Shown: one piece after another, positions 10,949 to 22,070 of the stretch
Position numbering within the stretch: the stretch's first letter is position 1
Layout: every line of letters begins with the position of its first letter
Assembly (NCBI GenBank): GCA_024291935.2
Contig: CM044315.1
Span: forward strand, 72,956,385 to 73,020,384
Direction: 5' to 3'
Length of the DNA: 64,000 nt
Source: Okapia johnstoni
Lineage: Eukaryota; Chordata; Mammalia; Artiodactyla; Giraffidae
Notes under the pieces: model-generated
What the model was told of the DNA's origin: nothing
Seen by the model: the letters and a program-made list of their open reading frames with translations, nothing else
The model's database searches: none
Translations under genes and position numbers: made by a program

Positions 10949-11131
10949 AACTGAAAGTGTTAGTTGCTCAGTCGTGTTGGACTCTTTGCAACCTTATGGA
11001 CTGTAGCCCGCCAGGCTCCTCTGTCCATGGAATTCTCCAGGCAAGAGTACTGAACTGGGTAGCCATTTCCTTCTCCAGGAGATCTTTCCAACCCATTGCA
11101 GGCAGATTCTTTACCTGTCTGAGCCGCAGAG
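10949..11131 (-). mobile_element. Bov-tA SINE, antisense, inserted in a MIR
   Basis: GTGTTAGTTGCTCAGTCGTG, then GACTGTAGCCCGCCAGGCTC, ending TTTACCTGTCTGAGCCGCAG. The tRNA head is slightly truncated. Confidence 0.87.
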
Positions 11132-11139
11132 ATTGACTG

Positions 11140-11250
11140 TAATCCTCCCAACAATGCTTATTTTACAAATGAGGAAACTGTCTTACTCATGCAAAGTTTC
11201 TTGCCAAGGTCTCATAGCTAATAAATGCTAGGCCTGGAAACTGAATCTAG
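11140..11250 (-). mobile_element. MIR SINE, antisense (right part)
   Basis: TTTTACAAATGAGGAAACTG, then AAGGTCTCATAGCTAATAAAT, the complement of the MIR core, continuing the copy at 10880-10948. Confidence 0.7.
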
Positions 11251-11344
11251 CCTGTTTGTTTGGAACCCCAAGCAATTTCCACTACCCAGGATGACTTGGT
11301 AGAAGAAAACATGAAGCACACAGACAAAAATTTTTTTTGGAAAG

Positions 11345-11530
11345 GAGTTATAAAGCACTGTCATATACTAGTTTTAATTCTTCCAGTAGTTTGCCCAGAA
11401 GTCATTTTATTAACTCATTTTATAGATAAGGAAACTGAGACCCAGGGTGTGATCTGCCTGAGGTTACACAATTGCTTAGAGAGCCAGGGCTCAGCCCAAG
11501 TGTCTCTGACTTAATCCTGTGCTCTTTCCA
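11345..11530 (-). mobile_element. MIR SINE, antisense
   Basis: CATTTTATAGATAAGGAAACTG, then GAGGTTACACAATTGCTTAG and a final CCTGTGCTCTTTCCATC, all in reverse-complement MIR order. Confidence 0.75.
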
Positions 11531-12159
11531 TCAAAGGGAATTTCCTCCATGTACCTCTCCACTATGTGTATTCAGTTGATCTCTTGCTGCATTTTAGGGC
11601 TGTCTCCTCTCTTCCTCCTTTCATGGCTGAAGCTGGCCTCTTCCTTAGTCAGTCAGACTCAAAGTGTTATTTTTCACGCCAGTTCTCCTAGGAGCCATTT
11701 CCTTCTCCCCCGCTAGCCTGGAACCAGAGATGACTTCCTGGATGGTCCCTGGGCCTTCATCTGTATTGCTTGTCATGAAGAGCAAGAGCTACACAGCTCT
11801 TATCATTTATGTGACTGTCACAAAAGAGAGGGAAGATCTGATTGATACTTATCTGACAAATGCAATTCTGCATTGACCTGTCTGCTCAGATCTGCCTCAG
11901 GCAGCTGCCTGCTGGGGTGGTTTTTACCTCTCTTCTGAATGTCTGTGTAGCCCCTGCCTTCCTTCCTTTTGAAAAGATCTCCTTGGGGGCTCCCATCTGA
12001 ACCTATCTTCCAACTGAACTTCTCAGCTCTCTGCCTCTCCCTGTTCTCACACCATCTTCTGGGAAAGCTACGCTGTGTGCACATAAACAGAGGTTGACAG
12101 TACAGTATAGCAAGTGCTAGGAAAGAGATCTCAAGGTGCTGGGGATGTTTTTATTTTCT

Positions 12160-12240
12160 TTTATAAATTATTCTGTTTATTTTTAATTGATTGATGATGG
12201 CTTTACAAGACTGGTTTTGATTTCTGCCATACTGGGGATG
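12160..12240 (-). mobile_element. L1 3' end fragment, antisense
   Basis: TTATTTTTAATTGATTGATGATGG, then GCTTTACAAGACTGG and TTCTGCCATAC, resembling the complement of the ruminant L1 3' end also seen at 20640 and 57421. Confidence 0.6.
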
Positions 12241-12267
12241 CTTTTCTATTCACTCTAAAATTGTTGT

Positions 12268-12476
12268 GGGCTTTCCCAGTGGCTCAGTGATAAAGAATCC
12301 GCCTACAATGCAGGAGTCGCAGGAGACGCAGGCTTGATCCATGGGTCAGGAAGATCCCCTGGAGGAGGGCATGGCAACCCACCCCAGTATTCTTGTCAGG
12401 GAAAAAAATCTCATGGACAGAGGAGCCTGGCAGGCTACAGTTCATGGCGTCACAAAGAGTCGGACACAACTGAGCA
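12268..12476 (+). mobile_element. Bov-tA SINE, sense
   Basis: GGGCTTTCCCAGTGGCTCAG head with an A-box-like segment, CGCAGGCTTGATCC near the B box, the CATGGACAGAGGAGCCTGG body and a CGGACACAACTGAGCAC terminus. Full length. Confidence 0.9.
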
Positions 12477-12759
12477 CGTATGCGGTAAAATTGATGTGGT
12501 TTTCATTTTCTTTAAGCCCAGTCCAATCTGAAAGTCATCAGATGACAGAAGTTCTAGTAACTGACTTGCTATGTGACCTTTGACAAATCAGTTCTCTTTG
12601 TGGAGCCTTGATTTTTTTTTCCCCTGAAAATGAGGGGAGTGTATCAGACCAGGAACTGAAACTATTTTTTACTCTTGGCTCACACCTATGGCAGACATAG
12701 CTAATAAAGGCTGGCACTTTACCTACTAATTCTACACCAGGTCAGTGTAGTTTTTTCCA

Positions 12760-12970
12760 TACACTATACATATGAAGCACCCTTATATACATTTTCTCAT
12801 TTAAAAATCATAGCAGCCTTCTGCAGTAGGTAATGTGATCACATCATAGATGAGGACACTGAAGCTCAGAGTTTAGGTTACCTGTCCAATTTCATACACT
12901 GAGTTACTGGGAAAGCTGGGACCAAGAGCCAGACTTCTTTGTTATGATAAAGCTGCCAGAAATCTAAGAA
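12760..12970 (-). mobile_element. MIR SINE, antisense
   Basis: ATTTTCTCATTTAAAAATCA, GATGAGGACACTGAAGCTCAG and a later GTTACTGGGAAAGCTGGGACC follow reverse-complement MIR order. Confidence 0.7.
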
Positions 12971-13224
12971 TGCAAGCAGCTGCATCAGAAAAATGAAGAC
13001 CAATAATACAACATTTACATCAAAGTTTGGCACATGGCAAATGCTCAATAAATGTTTATTGAAAGGAGTAACATGCCCAAGGATTTAATCTAGGTTCAGT
13101 GTTGACAGGGTGTAAGGAGAACTAAAACTCAGCTGAATCCAGGAGAGATAGACAATTAATTGTCAAATAAGCTCAAATTATGGAGCCCAGATCAGGGAGG
13201 GGGCACTTGGCTACAGAAGTGAAT

Positions 13225-13440
13225 TAAAGAAACCAGTGAATTAATATTTATTGAGTACCTCCCATAGGTCAAGAAACCACACCAGCTTATTTACATATGA
13301 TAAATGCTCACTCTGTTGGTACCATCGCTTAGTGAAGTAGGTGGTATTTTCTTGGTTTCAAGGTAAAAATACTGTGGCTTAGAGAGCTGATATAACTCAC
13401 CCAAGAATTCAGCTGAGGAATAGAGCAGGGATTTTTACTT
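13225..13440 (-). mobile_element. MIR SINE, antisense
   Basis: AATATTTATTGAGTACCTCCC, then a block with TGTGGCTTAGAGAGCTGATA and CACCCAAGAATTCAGCTGAG, a diverged reverse-complement MIR. Confidence 0.6.
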
Positions 13441-13454
13441 TTCCTTTATTACAG

Positions 13455-13664
13455 CGTAAAGTGAAGTTGCTCAGTCGTGTCTGACTCTTCGTGACCCCAT
13501 GGACTGTAGCCTACCAGGTTCCTTCATCCATGGGATTTTCCAGGCAAGAATACTAGAGTGGGTTACCATTTCCTTCTCCAGGAGATCTTCCCAACCCAGG
13601 GATTGAACCAGGGTCTCCCTCATTGTAGGCAGGCACTTTACCATCTGAGCCACCAGGGAAGTCC
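13455..13664 (-). mobile_element. Bov-tA SINE, antisense, full length
   Basis: GTAAAGTGAAGTTGCTCAGTC at the left, GACTGTAGCCTACCAGG in the middle, and CATCTGAGCCACCAGGGAAG at the right. Confidence 0.9.
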
Positions 13665-13918
13665 TTATTAAAGCATGGTATTAGGCTAATCTCAGCTGTA
13701 AGCTGTGAGTCCTGGGCAGATCCTCATAATTTCTGGCTCTTAGTTCCTTTCTCGCTTCAATGGGAAGAGTAATCACTGCCCTTCCAATTTAATCTTCCGG
13801 GTCTATTTATAGGGTAAAATAAGATAAAGGAAATGAGTAAGGATCAAATCTGTGTTTTAGTAAAGTTATTCTTTGGCCAGGAGTTCCACTTCTGGAGACC
13901 TCTCCTAAGGAAATAAAT

Positions 13919-15526
13919 TGTTGTTCAGTTGCTTAGTCATGTCCGACTCTCTGGTACCTCGTGGACTATAGCATGCCAGGCTCCTCTGTTCCCCACTATC
14001 TCCCAGAGTTTGCTTAAATTCATGTCTGTTGAGTTGATGGTACTATCTAACCATCTCATCCTCTGTCATCCCCTTCTGCTTTTGCCTTAAATCTTACCCA
14101 GCATCAGAATCTTTTCCAGTGAGTCAGCTCTTCCCATTAGGAGGCCAAAGTATCAGAGCTTCAGCTTTAGCATCAGTCCTTCCAGTGAATATTTAGGCTC
14201 GATTTCCTTTAGGATTGACTGGCTTGATCTCCTTGCTGTCCAAGGGACTCTCAAGAGTCTTTTCCAGCACCACAGTTCAAAAGCATCAATTCTTTGGTGC
14301 TCAGCCTTCTTTATGGTCTAACTTTCACATCTGTACATGACTACCGAAAAAATCCATAGCTTTGACTATACAGACATTTGTTGGCAAAGTGATGTCTCTG
14401 CTTTTTAATATACTGTCTATTTTTATTGTACCTTTCTTTCCAAAGAGCAAGCATCTCTTAATTTCATCCTGTAATCACTGTCTGTGGTGATTTTGGAGTC
14501 CAGAAAAATAAAATCTGTCACTGCTTCTACTTTTCCCCCTTCTATTTGCCATGAAGTGATGGAACTGGATGCCATGATCTTAGTTTTTTGAATGTTGAGT
14601 TTTAAGACGGCTTTTTCACTCTCCTCTTTCACCCTCATCAAAAGGCTCTTTAGTTCCTTTTCACTTTCTGCCATTAGAGTGGGATCATGTGCATATCTGA
14701 GGTTGTTGCTGTTTCTCCCGACAATCTTCATTCCAGTTTGTGATTCATCCATCCCAGCATTTTGCATGATGTACTCTGTATATAAGTTAAATAGGCAGGG
14801 TAACAATATATAGCCTTACTGTACTCCTTTCTCAATTTTGAACCAGTCAGTATTTCCATGTCCGGTTTTAACTGTTTCTTGACCTGCATACACATTTCTC
14901 AGGAGACAGATGAGGTGGTTTGGTATTCCCACCTCTTTAAGAATTTTCCGCAGTTTGTTGTGATCCACACAGTCAAAGGCTTTAGCACAGTCTTAAGCAG
15001 AAGTAGATGTTTTTCTGGAATTTCCTTGCTTTCTCCATGATGCAACGAATGTTGGCAATTTGATCTCTGGTTCCTCTGCCTCTTCGTAACCCAATTTATA
15101 CATCTAGAAGTTCTCCATTCATGTAGTGCTGAAGCCTAGTTTGAAGGATTTTGAGCATTAAAAAGTTGCTAGCATGTGAAATGAGTGCAATTGTGTGGTA
15201 GTTTGAACATTCTTTGGCATTGCCCTTCTTTGGGATTGGAATGAATACTGATTTTTTCCAGTACTGTGGTCACTTCTGAGTTTTCCAAATTTGCCGACAT
15301 ATTGAGTGCAGCACTTTAACAGCATCATCATTTAGGACTTTAAAAAGCTCAGCTGGAATTCCATCACCTCCACTAATTTTGTTCATAGTAATGCTTCTTA
15401 AGACCCACTTGACTTCACATTTCAGGATATCTGGATCTAAGTGAGTGATAACCACACCATCATGGTTATCTGGGTCATTAAGACCTTTCTTGTATAGTTC
15501 TTCCATGTATTCTTGCCACCTCTTCT
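13919..15526 (-). mobile_element. BovB LINE, antisense main body of a 5'-inverted copy
   Basis: Reads as the reverse complement of BovB from its 3' terminus (TTGTTGTTCAGTTGCTTAGTC) up through the reverse transcriptase. Minus-strand frames show RT segments, including NNLRYAHDPTLMAES (14684-14695 is the catalytic box). The canonical YADD is YAHD here, so a catalytic aspartate is lost. Another frame (15270-15506) has MNKISGGDGIPAELFK, an RT fingers segment. Several stops and frame breaks make it a dead copy. Confidence 0.92.
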
Positions 15527-15815
15527 TGTGACAATGACCAAAACTATCTCAAAGAAAAAGAAATGCAAATAGGCACAGTGGTTGTCTGAAGATGCTTTAC
15601 TAATAGCTGAGGAAAGAAGAGAAGTGGAAGGCAAAGGAGAAAAGGAAAGATATGCCCAACTGAATGCAGAGTTCCAGAGTATAGCAGAGTATAACTTTTC
15701 AATAAACATTGCTGAGAAATAAGAGGAGAATGATACAATGGGAAAGACTAGAGATCTCTTCAAGAAAATTCAAGATATCAAGGGAACATTTCATGCAAGG
15801 ATGGGCATAATAAAA
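15527..15815 (+). mobile_element. BovB LINE, inverted 5' segment of the copy at 13919-15526
   Basis: From about 15527 the sequence is sense BovB: AAAGAAAAAGAAATGCAAATAG, AAGGAGAAAAGGAAAGATAT, GGGAAAGACTAGAGATCTC and TTTCATGCAAGGATGGGC. In BovB this lies immediately upstream of the part ending at 15526, but here it is in the opposite orientation. This is the structure left by twin priming. Only a short segment between the two halves seems lost. Confidence 0.88.
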
Positions 15816-16104
15816 AAACAAATAGGAAAGAGAACAAATATTTATGTAAAGAAATGGTCACTCTGACTTAAGTTATAATAATTGAGAACAGAAAAAAAAA
15901 TATACAACTTTAAAGAATTGGTCATGTGACACAACCATAGGGTGAAACAAGGTGTAGTCAAGTGAAATGATATTTACAAAGAATTTTTAAAATCTTGGTA
16001 ATATGTTTATGATATAATGTTAAGTGAAAATGAGCAGGATACAAAACTAAAGATCTCAGCTGAAGATATAGACTCGAGAGTATGGTAGCTATCATTTATA
16101 TATG

Positions 16105-16127
16105 ATCTATCTATCTATCTATCTATA
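16105..16127 (+). repeat. (ATCT)n microsatellite
   Basis: About five and a half ATCT units in an AT-rich setting. Confidence 0.9.
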
Positions 16128-16497
16128 AAGTATGAACAGACTTCTAGGCTTATATATGCAAAGACTATCTTTGAAGGATACATAAATTGTTAACATGTTT
16201 GCCTCTTGGGAGAGGAACTAGAGATTGGGAATCAGGGGTGGAAGCAAGACTTACTTTTCACTGTAAACCTTTAGGTTCCATATTACTTACTTTTTATGCT
16301 GAAAGTTAAGAAAATAGTGCAAATGACAAATGGTGATAAAATAATAGTAATTTTACTATTTGATAACTTGCAAATTGTCAAGTTTGAATTATTTTTAGTG
16401 TAATATAAATGTTTTCAATATATATTATTTATATACAAAAAGAGTAATGCACACACTGGTTTATTATAAAAGTATAAAAGGATACAACTTAGGAACA

Positions 16498-16958
16498 GGA
16501 GGTGGAAGAGATGCATAGGGCAGGGTATGGGGAAAGGGAGGTCTTCGAGCTTCCATGGCCTCTCCAGGTGTGCCACCCTTCCAACACATCAATGTCATCA
16601 CCAGCCTGGAAGATCTCCACGCCCATTTGGTTAGGGTTATTTATGAAGACTTCGTTCCTGTAGGCATGATTGATTAAGTCATTGGCCTTTAGCCATCAAC
16701 TTAATCTCCAGCCCTTCTCCCCTCCCCAGAGGTTAGCGGGTGATGCTGAAAGTTCCAATCCTCTAACCATGTGGTTGGTTCCTCTGGCAACAAGCCCCTA
16801 CTCTGAGGTTGTCCTGGAGCCCCAGTCACCAGTCATCTCATTAGCATACAACAAGACACTTTATCACTGGCATTTCCAGAGATTCCAAAGGTTTTAGGAG
16901 CTCTGCCTGGAACCAGGTACCCAGACCAAATACGTATCTTTTATTATATCACAGTGCT
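16498..16958 (+). mobile_element. ERVL/MLT2-like LTR, sense (family tentative)
   Basis: Contains CTTCCATGGCCTCTCCAGG, GGCATGATTGATTAAGTCATTGG, CATGTGGTTGGTTCCTCTGGC, CTCATTAGCATA and AGGTTTTAGGAGCTCTGCC, then a TATCTTTTATTATATCACA polyadenylation-like end. The arrangement recalls old mammalian ERVL LTRs. No internal viral coding region is seen, so it would be a solo LTR. The family name is from recognition only. Confidence 0.5.
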
Positions 16959-18219
16959 CAATAAATGGTAACTGTTACATGGTTATTGTCACCACCATGT
17001 CCCTCATGGAAAATAATGAATACTTAACAAGTATTTACTGATAATATTAAGGCCCAGGTATACCACAATATATATACTGTTTAAATTAAATAATAAGATA
17101 TAATTTCGAAACAGATGGCACTCTGGTGTGTGAAAAAATAAAGGAGGAAATGTACTTCAAATATTAACAATGGCAGTTTCTGAGTGGATGGGGTGTCTAG
17201 TAATTTAAAATTTTTCTTTTTTATAGACTTGTGTTTTTCCCTAACATTTAATAATGGATATATACTTTCAAAGGCATAATTTTCTCTTGTAAACAAAGAT
17301 GACCAGTAGCAGAGCGGAGGATGGTGTGAGGTTGTTGTGATTGCTTCCCTTGTCTTAGATAGAAAAATAGCATAATTCCTTTGACTTGCCAGTTCTTGAA
17401 ATGGGCTCTGCATCTTGTAGAATGAAAAACTGAAAAGTTCAGGCTATGAGACAGTTGGATCAGGCCAATTGTTCCTCTCCAATCTTACCTTTTTCTTTCG
17501 TGTAAATGCTATGTCTGAGTCTCCAAGTGTCCTGGGCATGTTCCACACCCGCCTAGTGAGCCTTGTCAAGGGGTGGGCTGATACAGGGGTGGGCGTGTAG
17601 GTCCCAAAAAAGCCTTGAGAGCTGGGAGAAAAAAAGAGGGAAGAGCAGAGGCCACTGAAGGCTTGTGGTGGCCTATTTAAGGAAGTATTATTAAGGGCTG
17701 CTAATAATCCTACATATTCATCTGGCTTTTCTTCAAGTGGGCTTTTCACCTTCTGCATTTGTCAGCTTCTTATCTTTATAGCTCACCTGAGAGGCCCAGA
17801 GAGATAAATCCTTCCCTCTTTCTTTTCCTTTGAGGAAAAAGGCAGGAATTCCTAAAGAGGATGACACTCTGGACGTCTTCTTATGTCAGGGCTGTCCTTC
17901 CGCTCTCCTCTTGAATATATACCCCGCCCGCCTGAGTACCCAGTGTTAAGCAGAAGGAGTGATGGCAGGTGGAGAAGCAGGGTCCCTGCAGAAAAAGAAA
18001 TAAAAAGGCAAGTAAGACTATGGGGCCAAGTGCTTGATTATGGATGGCATTCAGACTCAAATCATTCCAGAAAAGGAGAGGATAGTGGCTGGACTGTGAG
18101 TGCTGAGGTCTCAGGGAAAGTCTGGCATGTAATAAATACTTGCCAAATGAATGAATGAACAAATGGACAGGTAAATAAATGAAGGAGCTAGGCTTTGAAG
18201 GATTTGGAATAATAATAAC

Positions 18220-18375
18220 TTATGTTCACACCTGTTGGGATTTACCAGCTTATTAAGATCTTACTCCTTGTTATCTCATTTGAGTCCTGTAATAGCCCTG
18301 TGAGAAAAGCAGGGCAGAAATTGTTGTCCGCATTTTCCAGATTATGAGATTGGGCCCCAGGGTGGTGATGTGACT
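18220..18375 (-). mobile_element. MIR SINE, antisense
   Basis: TTATCTCATTTGAGTCCTG, AATAGCCCTGTGAGAAAAGC and TTTTCCAGATTATGAGATTG follow reverse-complement MIR order. Confidence 0.6.
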
Positions 18376-18560
18376 TTTATTAATTCAGTATACATTTACT
18401 GAGTGCTGATTACATACTAGGACTTGTGCTGAAGCTAGAGAAATACATTAAGAAATGAAATACATTAGGTCCAAGATGCTTGGTCTAAAGGAGAAGCTGG
18501 AATAGTAAACAGTTCTGAAATGATACAAGTGCTACTGGAGCTCACTGGGAGCCTAGGGCC
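18376..18560 (-). mobile_element. L2-like fragment, antisense
   Basis: TTAATTCAGTATACATTTACTG and GAGTGCTGATTACATACTAG match the complement of the L2 3' terminus. It may resume at 18950-19110 after the Bov-tA. Confidence 0.45.
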
Positions 18561-18730
18561 AGGAGTGCATGCCTCTGCCCTGCCCAGGGGAGGTGAAACT
18601 TCATGTGGATCTGCAAGGTTGAATAGGAGTTTATTTGCAGCAGAAGAGTATTATGGGCAGAAAGAATACATAGCTAAAGGGACAGAAGCAAGAAATAACA
18701 GTGTATTTGGAGTGAAGTAAAATTTGGTAT

Positions 18731-18949
18731 GGGCTTCCCTGATGGCTCAGTGATAAAGAATCCACCTGCCAATGCAGGAGACGCGGGTTTGATCCCTGGG
18801 TTGGGAAGATCCCCTGGAGAAGGAAATGACAACCCACTCCAGTATTCTTGCCTGGGAAATCCCATGGACAGAGGAGCCTGGTGGGCTACAGTCCATGGGG
18901 TTGCAAAAGAGTCAGACATGATTTAGCAACTAAACCACAACAACAACAG
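18731..18949 (+). mobile_element. Bov-tA SINE, sense, full length
   Basis: GGGCTTCCCTGATGGCTCAG head, GCGGGTTTGATCCCTGGG near the B box, CCCATGGACAGAGGAGCC body and an ACCACAACAACAACAGC tail. It lies about 730 bases upstream of RAB3B exon 2 in the sense orientation. Confidence 0.92.
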
Positions 18950-19129
18950 CATAATTCTATAAAAAGTAGCACAGGTTGGTAGGGAGAAGCCTTAGGGGAA
19001 CGTAAAATTTAGAGAATTTATGCTTTGGTTAGTTGGTTCTTTGTTAAGTTGAACAGTTTGGGCTTGATCTTTAGAACTATAGGGAGCCATGAAAGTTTTT
19101 GAAACAGAAGAATGAGAGCCACGTGTTGG

Positions 19130-19462
19130 CTCTTCCTGGAATGTTCAGACATTTGCTGTCTTGACCTTCCTCCCTCCAACCACCCCCAAACTCAGCTTAG
19201 GAGCTGTCTCCTACAGGAGCCTCTCCTTGACCACCATGTCGTCAGGCTGGCTTAGGTACTTCTGATGAGCTTCCTCAGCCAAGGCTTCCCTCCATCTTAT
19301 CACTTATCCACTGCTTTGTTACTCTGTGTTTTGAGTTTTTTACTCTAATCTGCAGCCACTCAGAGGTCAGACACCATGTCTGATTCATATTTGTATTCTC
19401 TGTGCCCAGCACAGGAGTTGACTCAGAACGGTGTGCTCAGTAAATATTTGCTGAAGGAATAT
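19130..19462 (+). mobile_element. L2 LINE 3' end, sense
   Basis: CTCTTCCTGGAATGTTCAGA, then the C/T-rich coding end, CTGTGCCCAGCACAGG and GTGCTCAGTAAATATTTGCTG, the typical L2 3' terminus. It ends about 220 bases before exon 2. Confidence 0.75.
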
Positions 19463-19680
19463 TTGGGAGGAGCTGGTTCCACCCCAATGCTGGGTTCCAC
19501 CCCAATCCTGAGATGACATTTGGGGCATGTAGAGTGCAGGGGTGATTCTGAGTAGTGTATTTCCTCAATGATGTTGGGGTGGGGAGTGAGTGTGTGAATG
19601 GATGTGTGACCATTAAAAGTTAGGTGACTCAGAGTGACACTGGAGATGTGTTCCTGAGTGACCACAGGTCTCTCCTGCAG

Positions 19681-19908
19681 ATGGCTTCAGTGACCGATGG
19701 CAAAGCCGGAGTCAAAGATGCTTCTGACCAGAATTTTGACTACATGTTCAAACTGCTCATCATTGGCAACAGCAGTGTCGGCAAAACTTCCTTCCTTTTC
19801 CGCTATGCCGATGACACCTTCACCCCAGCCTTCGTCAGCACCGTGGGCATCGACTTTAAGGTGAAGACAGTCTACCGCCACGAGAAACGAGTGAAGCTGC
19901 AGATTTGG
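19681..19908 (+). CDS. RAB3B: RAB3B coding exon 2 (residues 1-76): small GTPase N-terminus
   Basis: RAB3B is a Rab3-subfamily small GTPase that cycles on secretory and synaptic vesicles and regulates exocytosis. This exon opens [15 protein letters not shown] and continues with the Rab3 core [14 protein letters not shown]. The P-loop GNSSVGKT (residues 29-36) binds phosphate and Mg2+, and the switch I block FVSTVGIDF (51-59) holds the conserved Thr54. The N-terminus and the VYRHEKR segment fit RAB3B rather than RAB3A (which has IYRNDKR). The acceptor TCTCCTGCAG ends at 19680, so the ATG is the first exon base; an AG at 19666-19667 has a poor pyrimidine tract and is less likely. Donor TGG|GTGAGT, phase 0. 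No frame break is visible. Confidence 0.97.
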
Positions 19909-20149
19909 GTGAGTCCTGGGCATTTTGGGCAGAAGTGTGCTGAGAGCTGACTCTCTTGCTAGTACAAAGGCTGGGCAGTGGGGCCAGTTTAGAACTTTGC
20001 TGGGGTTTATGACATTAGGCCCCAGTGCTATTGCATGTCTGGCCCCTGGACTACCCCTTGCTGATTTTATACATTTGCTTTCATCTGGGGACTCAGTTGC
20101 TTCTGCTGCTTAACTGTCCAAGAGGTTTTATCCTGGATTATACAGATGA

Positions 20150-20350
20150 GTGACCAAGAGTCTGGCCTTTGGAGTTATAGGCCTGGATTCAGATTCCAGT
20201 TTTGCCAGTTACTAGTCATGGAACCTGGACTAAGTTACTTAACCTCTCTAGGCCAAGCTTTGCTCTTTGGGGCTTATAATGACATCTATATCATAGGGTT
20301 GGTGGGTGCTTAGCATAATTCCTGGAATGTGATAAATGTACAGTGAATGT
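20150..20350 (+). mobile_element. MIR SINE, sense
   Basis: GGCCTTTGGAGTTATAGGCC, CAGTTTTGCCAGTTACTAG, AAGTTACTTAACCTCTCTAGG and GTGATAAATGTACAGTGAATG follow MIR order. Confidence 0.75.
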
Positions 20351-20639
20351 CAGCTACTGTGTCCATAATCTATCACTGTGTAATCACCTTAAAACTTGAT
20401 GGCTTAAAACAACAATTTAATTCATTAACACACAATTCTATGGATCAAATACTTGGGAGTGGCTTGGTTTCTGGCTTGTGATCTATTATGAGGTTGCTGG
20501 AAGATGTTGGTTTGGGTTGCAGTTATCTGAAGGCTTGAGTGAACCTGGAGGATCCCCTTCCAAGGTGGCTTACTCATGTGTCTGGCACTGGCTTCAGTAG
20601 GAGACCTTTGTTCCTTCCTATGTGGCTCTCTTCATACAA
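20351..20639. mobile_element. Ancient mammalian interspersed repeat (left part), family not named
   Basis: CTTAAAACTTGATGGCTTAAAACAACAA followed by CACAATTCTATGGAT, then AGGCTTGAGTGAACCTGGAG. This arrangement occurs in a common old mammalian repeat, but I cannot assign a family. It appears to resume at 20740-20920 after an L1 tail insertion. Confidence 0.5.
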
Positions 20640-20739
20640 TGTCTTTTTATTTATTTATTTATTTATTTATTTATTTTAGTTGGTGGCTAATTACTTTACA
20701 ATATTGTAGTAGTTTTTGCCATACATTGACGTGTCTTAA
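20640..20739 (-). mobile_element. Ruminant L1 3' end, antisense, with (TTTA)n
   Basis: A TTTA-rich tail (about 20646-20680) is followed by GGTGGCTAATTACTTTACAAT and GCCATACATTGACGTG, the complement of a ruminant L1 3' end. It sits inside an older repeat. Confidence 0.7.
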
Positions 20740-21139
20740 TGACATGGAGCTAGCTTGTCCTAGGGGGAGAGATCCAAGAAACCAAACTGGAAGTGGTAAT
20801 GTCTCTAATTAGAGTATGCTATTGGTCACTAATTCAGTGTAGAAGGAAACTATACAAAACTATGAGTCCTGGGAGGTGAGGATTATTGGGGACCATCTTG
20901 GAAACTGGCTACCACAGCTACTATTATTGGTATTTACCAGTGTACTAATAAAATATATACATATTTGAGATGATAATAGCAACATGTACATCATATACTT
21001 TTTGATAATGAATTAGCATTGAGATTGGAAATTTTTTAAATCTGTGATTTAAAGTATTCAAAACGTATTATTTATTATCAGTCCACTCAACATTAATACA
21101 TTGTGCATATGTTATTAGTATAATCTGTATACAGTGCTT

Positions 21140-21310
21140 TTTGTTTTACAATTTTTTTCCATGTATTAATATTATCTCACAACCCCATGGGACAGATATT
21201 CAGAGCATAATTAATTTACCTTAAGTTGACCACACAGCTACAAAGTGAGATTCCAATTCAGATCTTCTGATTCTAAAGTATGAGTGTTTTTCCTCTACAC
21301 TGTGTCCATT
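21140..21310 (-). mobile_element. MIR SINE, antisense
   Basis: ATTATCTCACAACCCCATGGG, TTGACCACACAGCTACAAAG and GATTCCAATTCAGATCTTCTG follow reverse-complement MIR order. Confidence 0.7.
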
Positions 21311-21457
21311 AGGTATTACAGAGCCCATGTTTCCATTTGTGGTCATATTAAGTATTAATTTATAAAGAGATAAAAGTTTATTTATTCTCTATTAAAAGCA
21401 TCAAGGAATCATAAACCACTGGAAATGGGAGAAACTATGCAGACCATTTAGTTCATT

Positions 21458-21645
21458 GTTTCTAGAAGTGTGGTGTCCAGATCAACAGCATCAGCACCAT
21501 TAAGAATTTGTTAGAGATGCAGAATCTCAGGTCCCTCCTCACACCCAGAGAATCAGAAACCCTGGGGTATAGTCCAATAATGTCCTGTAACAAACCATCC
21601 GGGTGGTTTTGAGGTAGGCTAAAACTGAAGAACAACTAATCTAGT
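21458..21645 (-). mobile_element. MER5A-like hAT (Charlie) DNA transposon, antisense
   Basis: The reverse complement has the MER5A order: GAGTTTCTGATTC-type block, GAGATTCTGCATCTCTAAC, then GATGCTGATGCTGTTGATC-like sequence and a terminal ACCACACTT block. Non-autonomous, with no coding capacity. Confidence 0.75.
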
Positions 21646-22070
21646 TTAACTACCTCATGGTGAGGATCAATCAGCATTTATTAAGTGCCTATTATGTGCC
21701 AGTGCTTCCATTTGTGTAGTCTGACATCCTCCCTGCAGCCAGTGCACAGAGGGGGCTAAAAGCACAGGATATTTGGGGCATGGCGAGCAATCCAGTGAAA
21801 ATGGAGCAAGGCCGAGAAAGAGCCGGGAGGGGATGCTAAGAGAAATTTGCTGGAAAGGCTGTCGGTGGCAGTTTGGGGGTCAGAGAGACCTTAGACAACA
21901 AATAAAAGGTTCTTGACATGGGCAAGAGGCTACATGCCTGATTATTCCTTAGGGAGCTGAAGAAACTTACTAGAGTTTATTATCTTTGAATACAAAATCA
22001 GTGTTTACTAATATTTGCTATATGGATTGACACGGATGTCTTCATTTGATCTCCATATTAGACAGTTGTA

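Larger units (their letters stand above)
8420..19680 (+). other. RAB3B: RAB3B intron 1
   Basis: Runs from GTAAGG at 8420 to TCTCCTGCAG ending at 19680. Its first 700 bases are strongly G/A-rich on the sense strand. Recognised repeats are listed separately. I see nothing specific in about 9120-9808, 10023-10880, 11535-12160, 12477-12760, 15816-16500, 16960-18220 and 19463-19660. Confidence 0.75.

Noticed and set aside
16498..16958. LTR-like segment as part of an endogenous provirus
   Set aside because: No second LTR, primer-binding site or gag/pol text is found beside it; at most an old solo LTR.
19666..19668. Alternative acceptor AG 13 bases upstream of the RAB3B ATG
   Set aside because: Its upstream sequence (GTGTTCCTGAGTGACC) is a poor pyrimidine tract, while TCTCCTGCAG at 19671-19680 is better. 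It would only add 5'UTR in any case.
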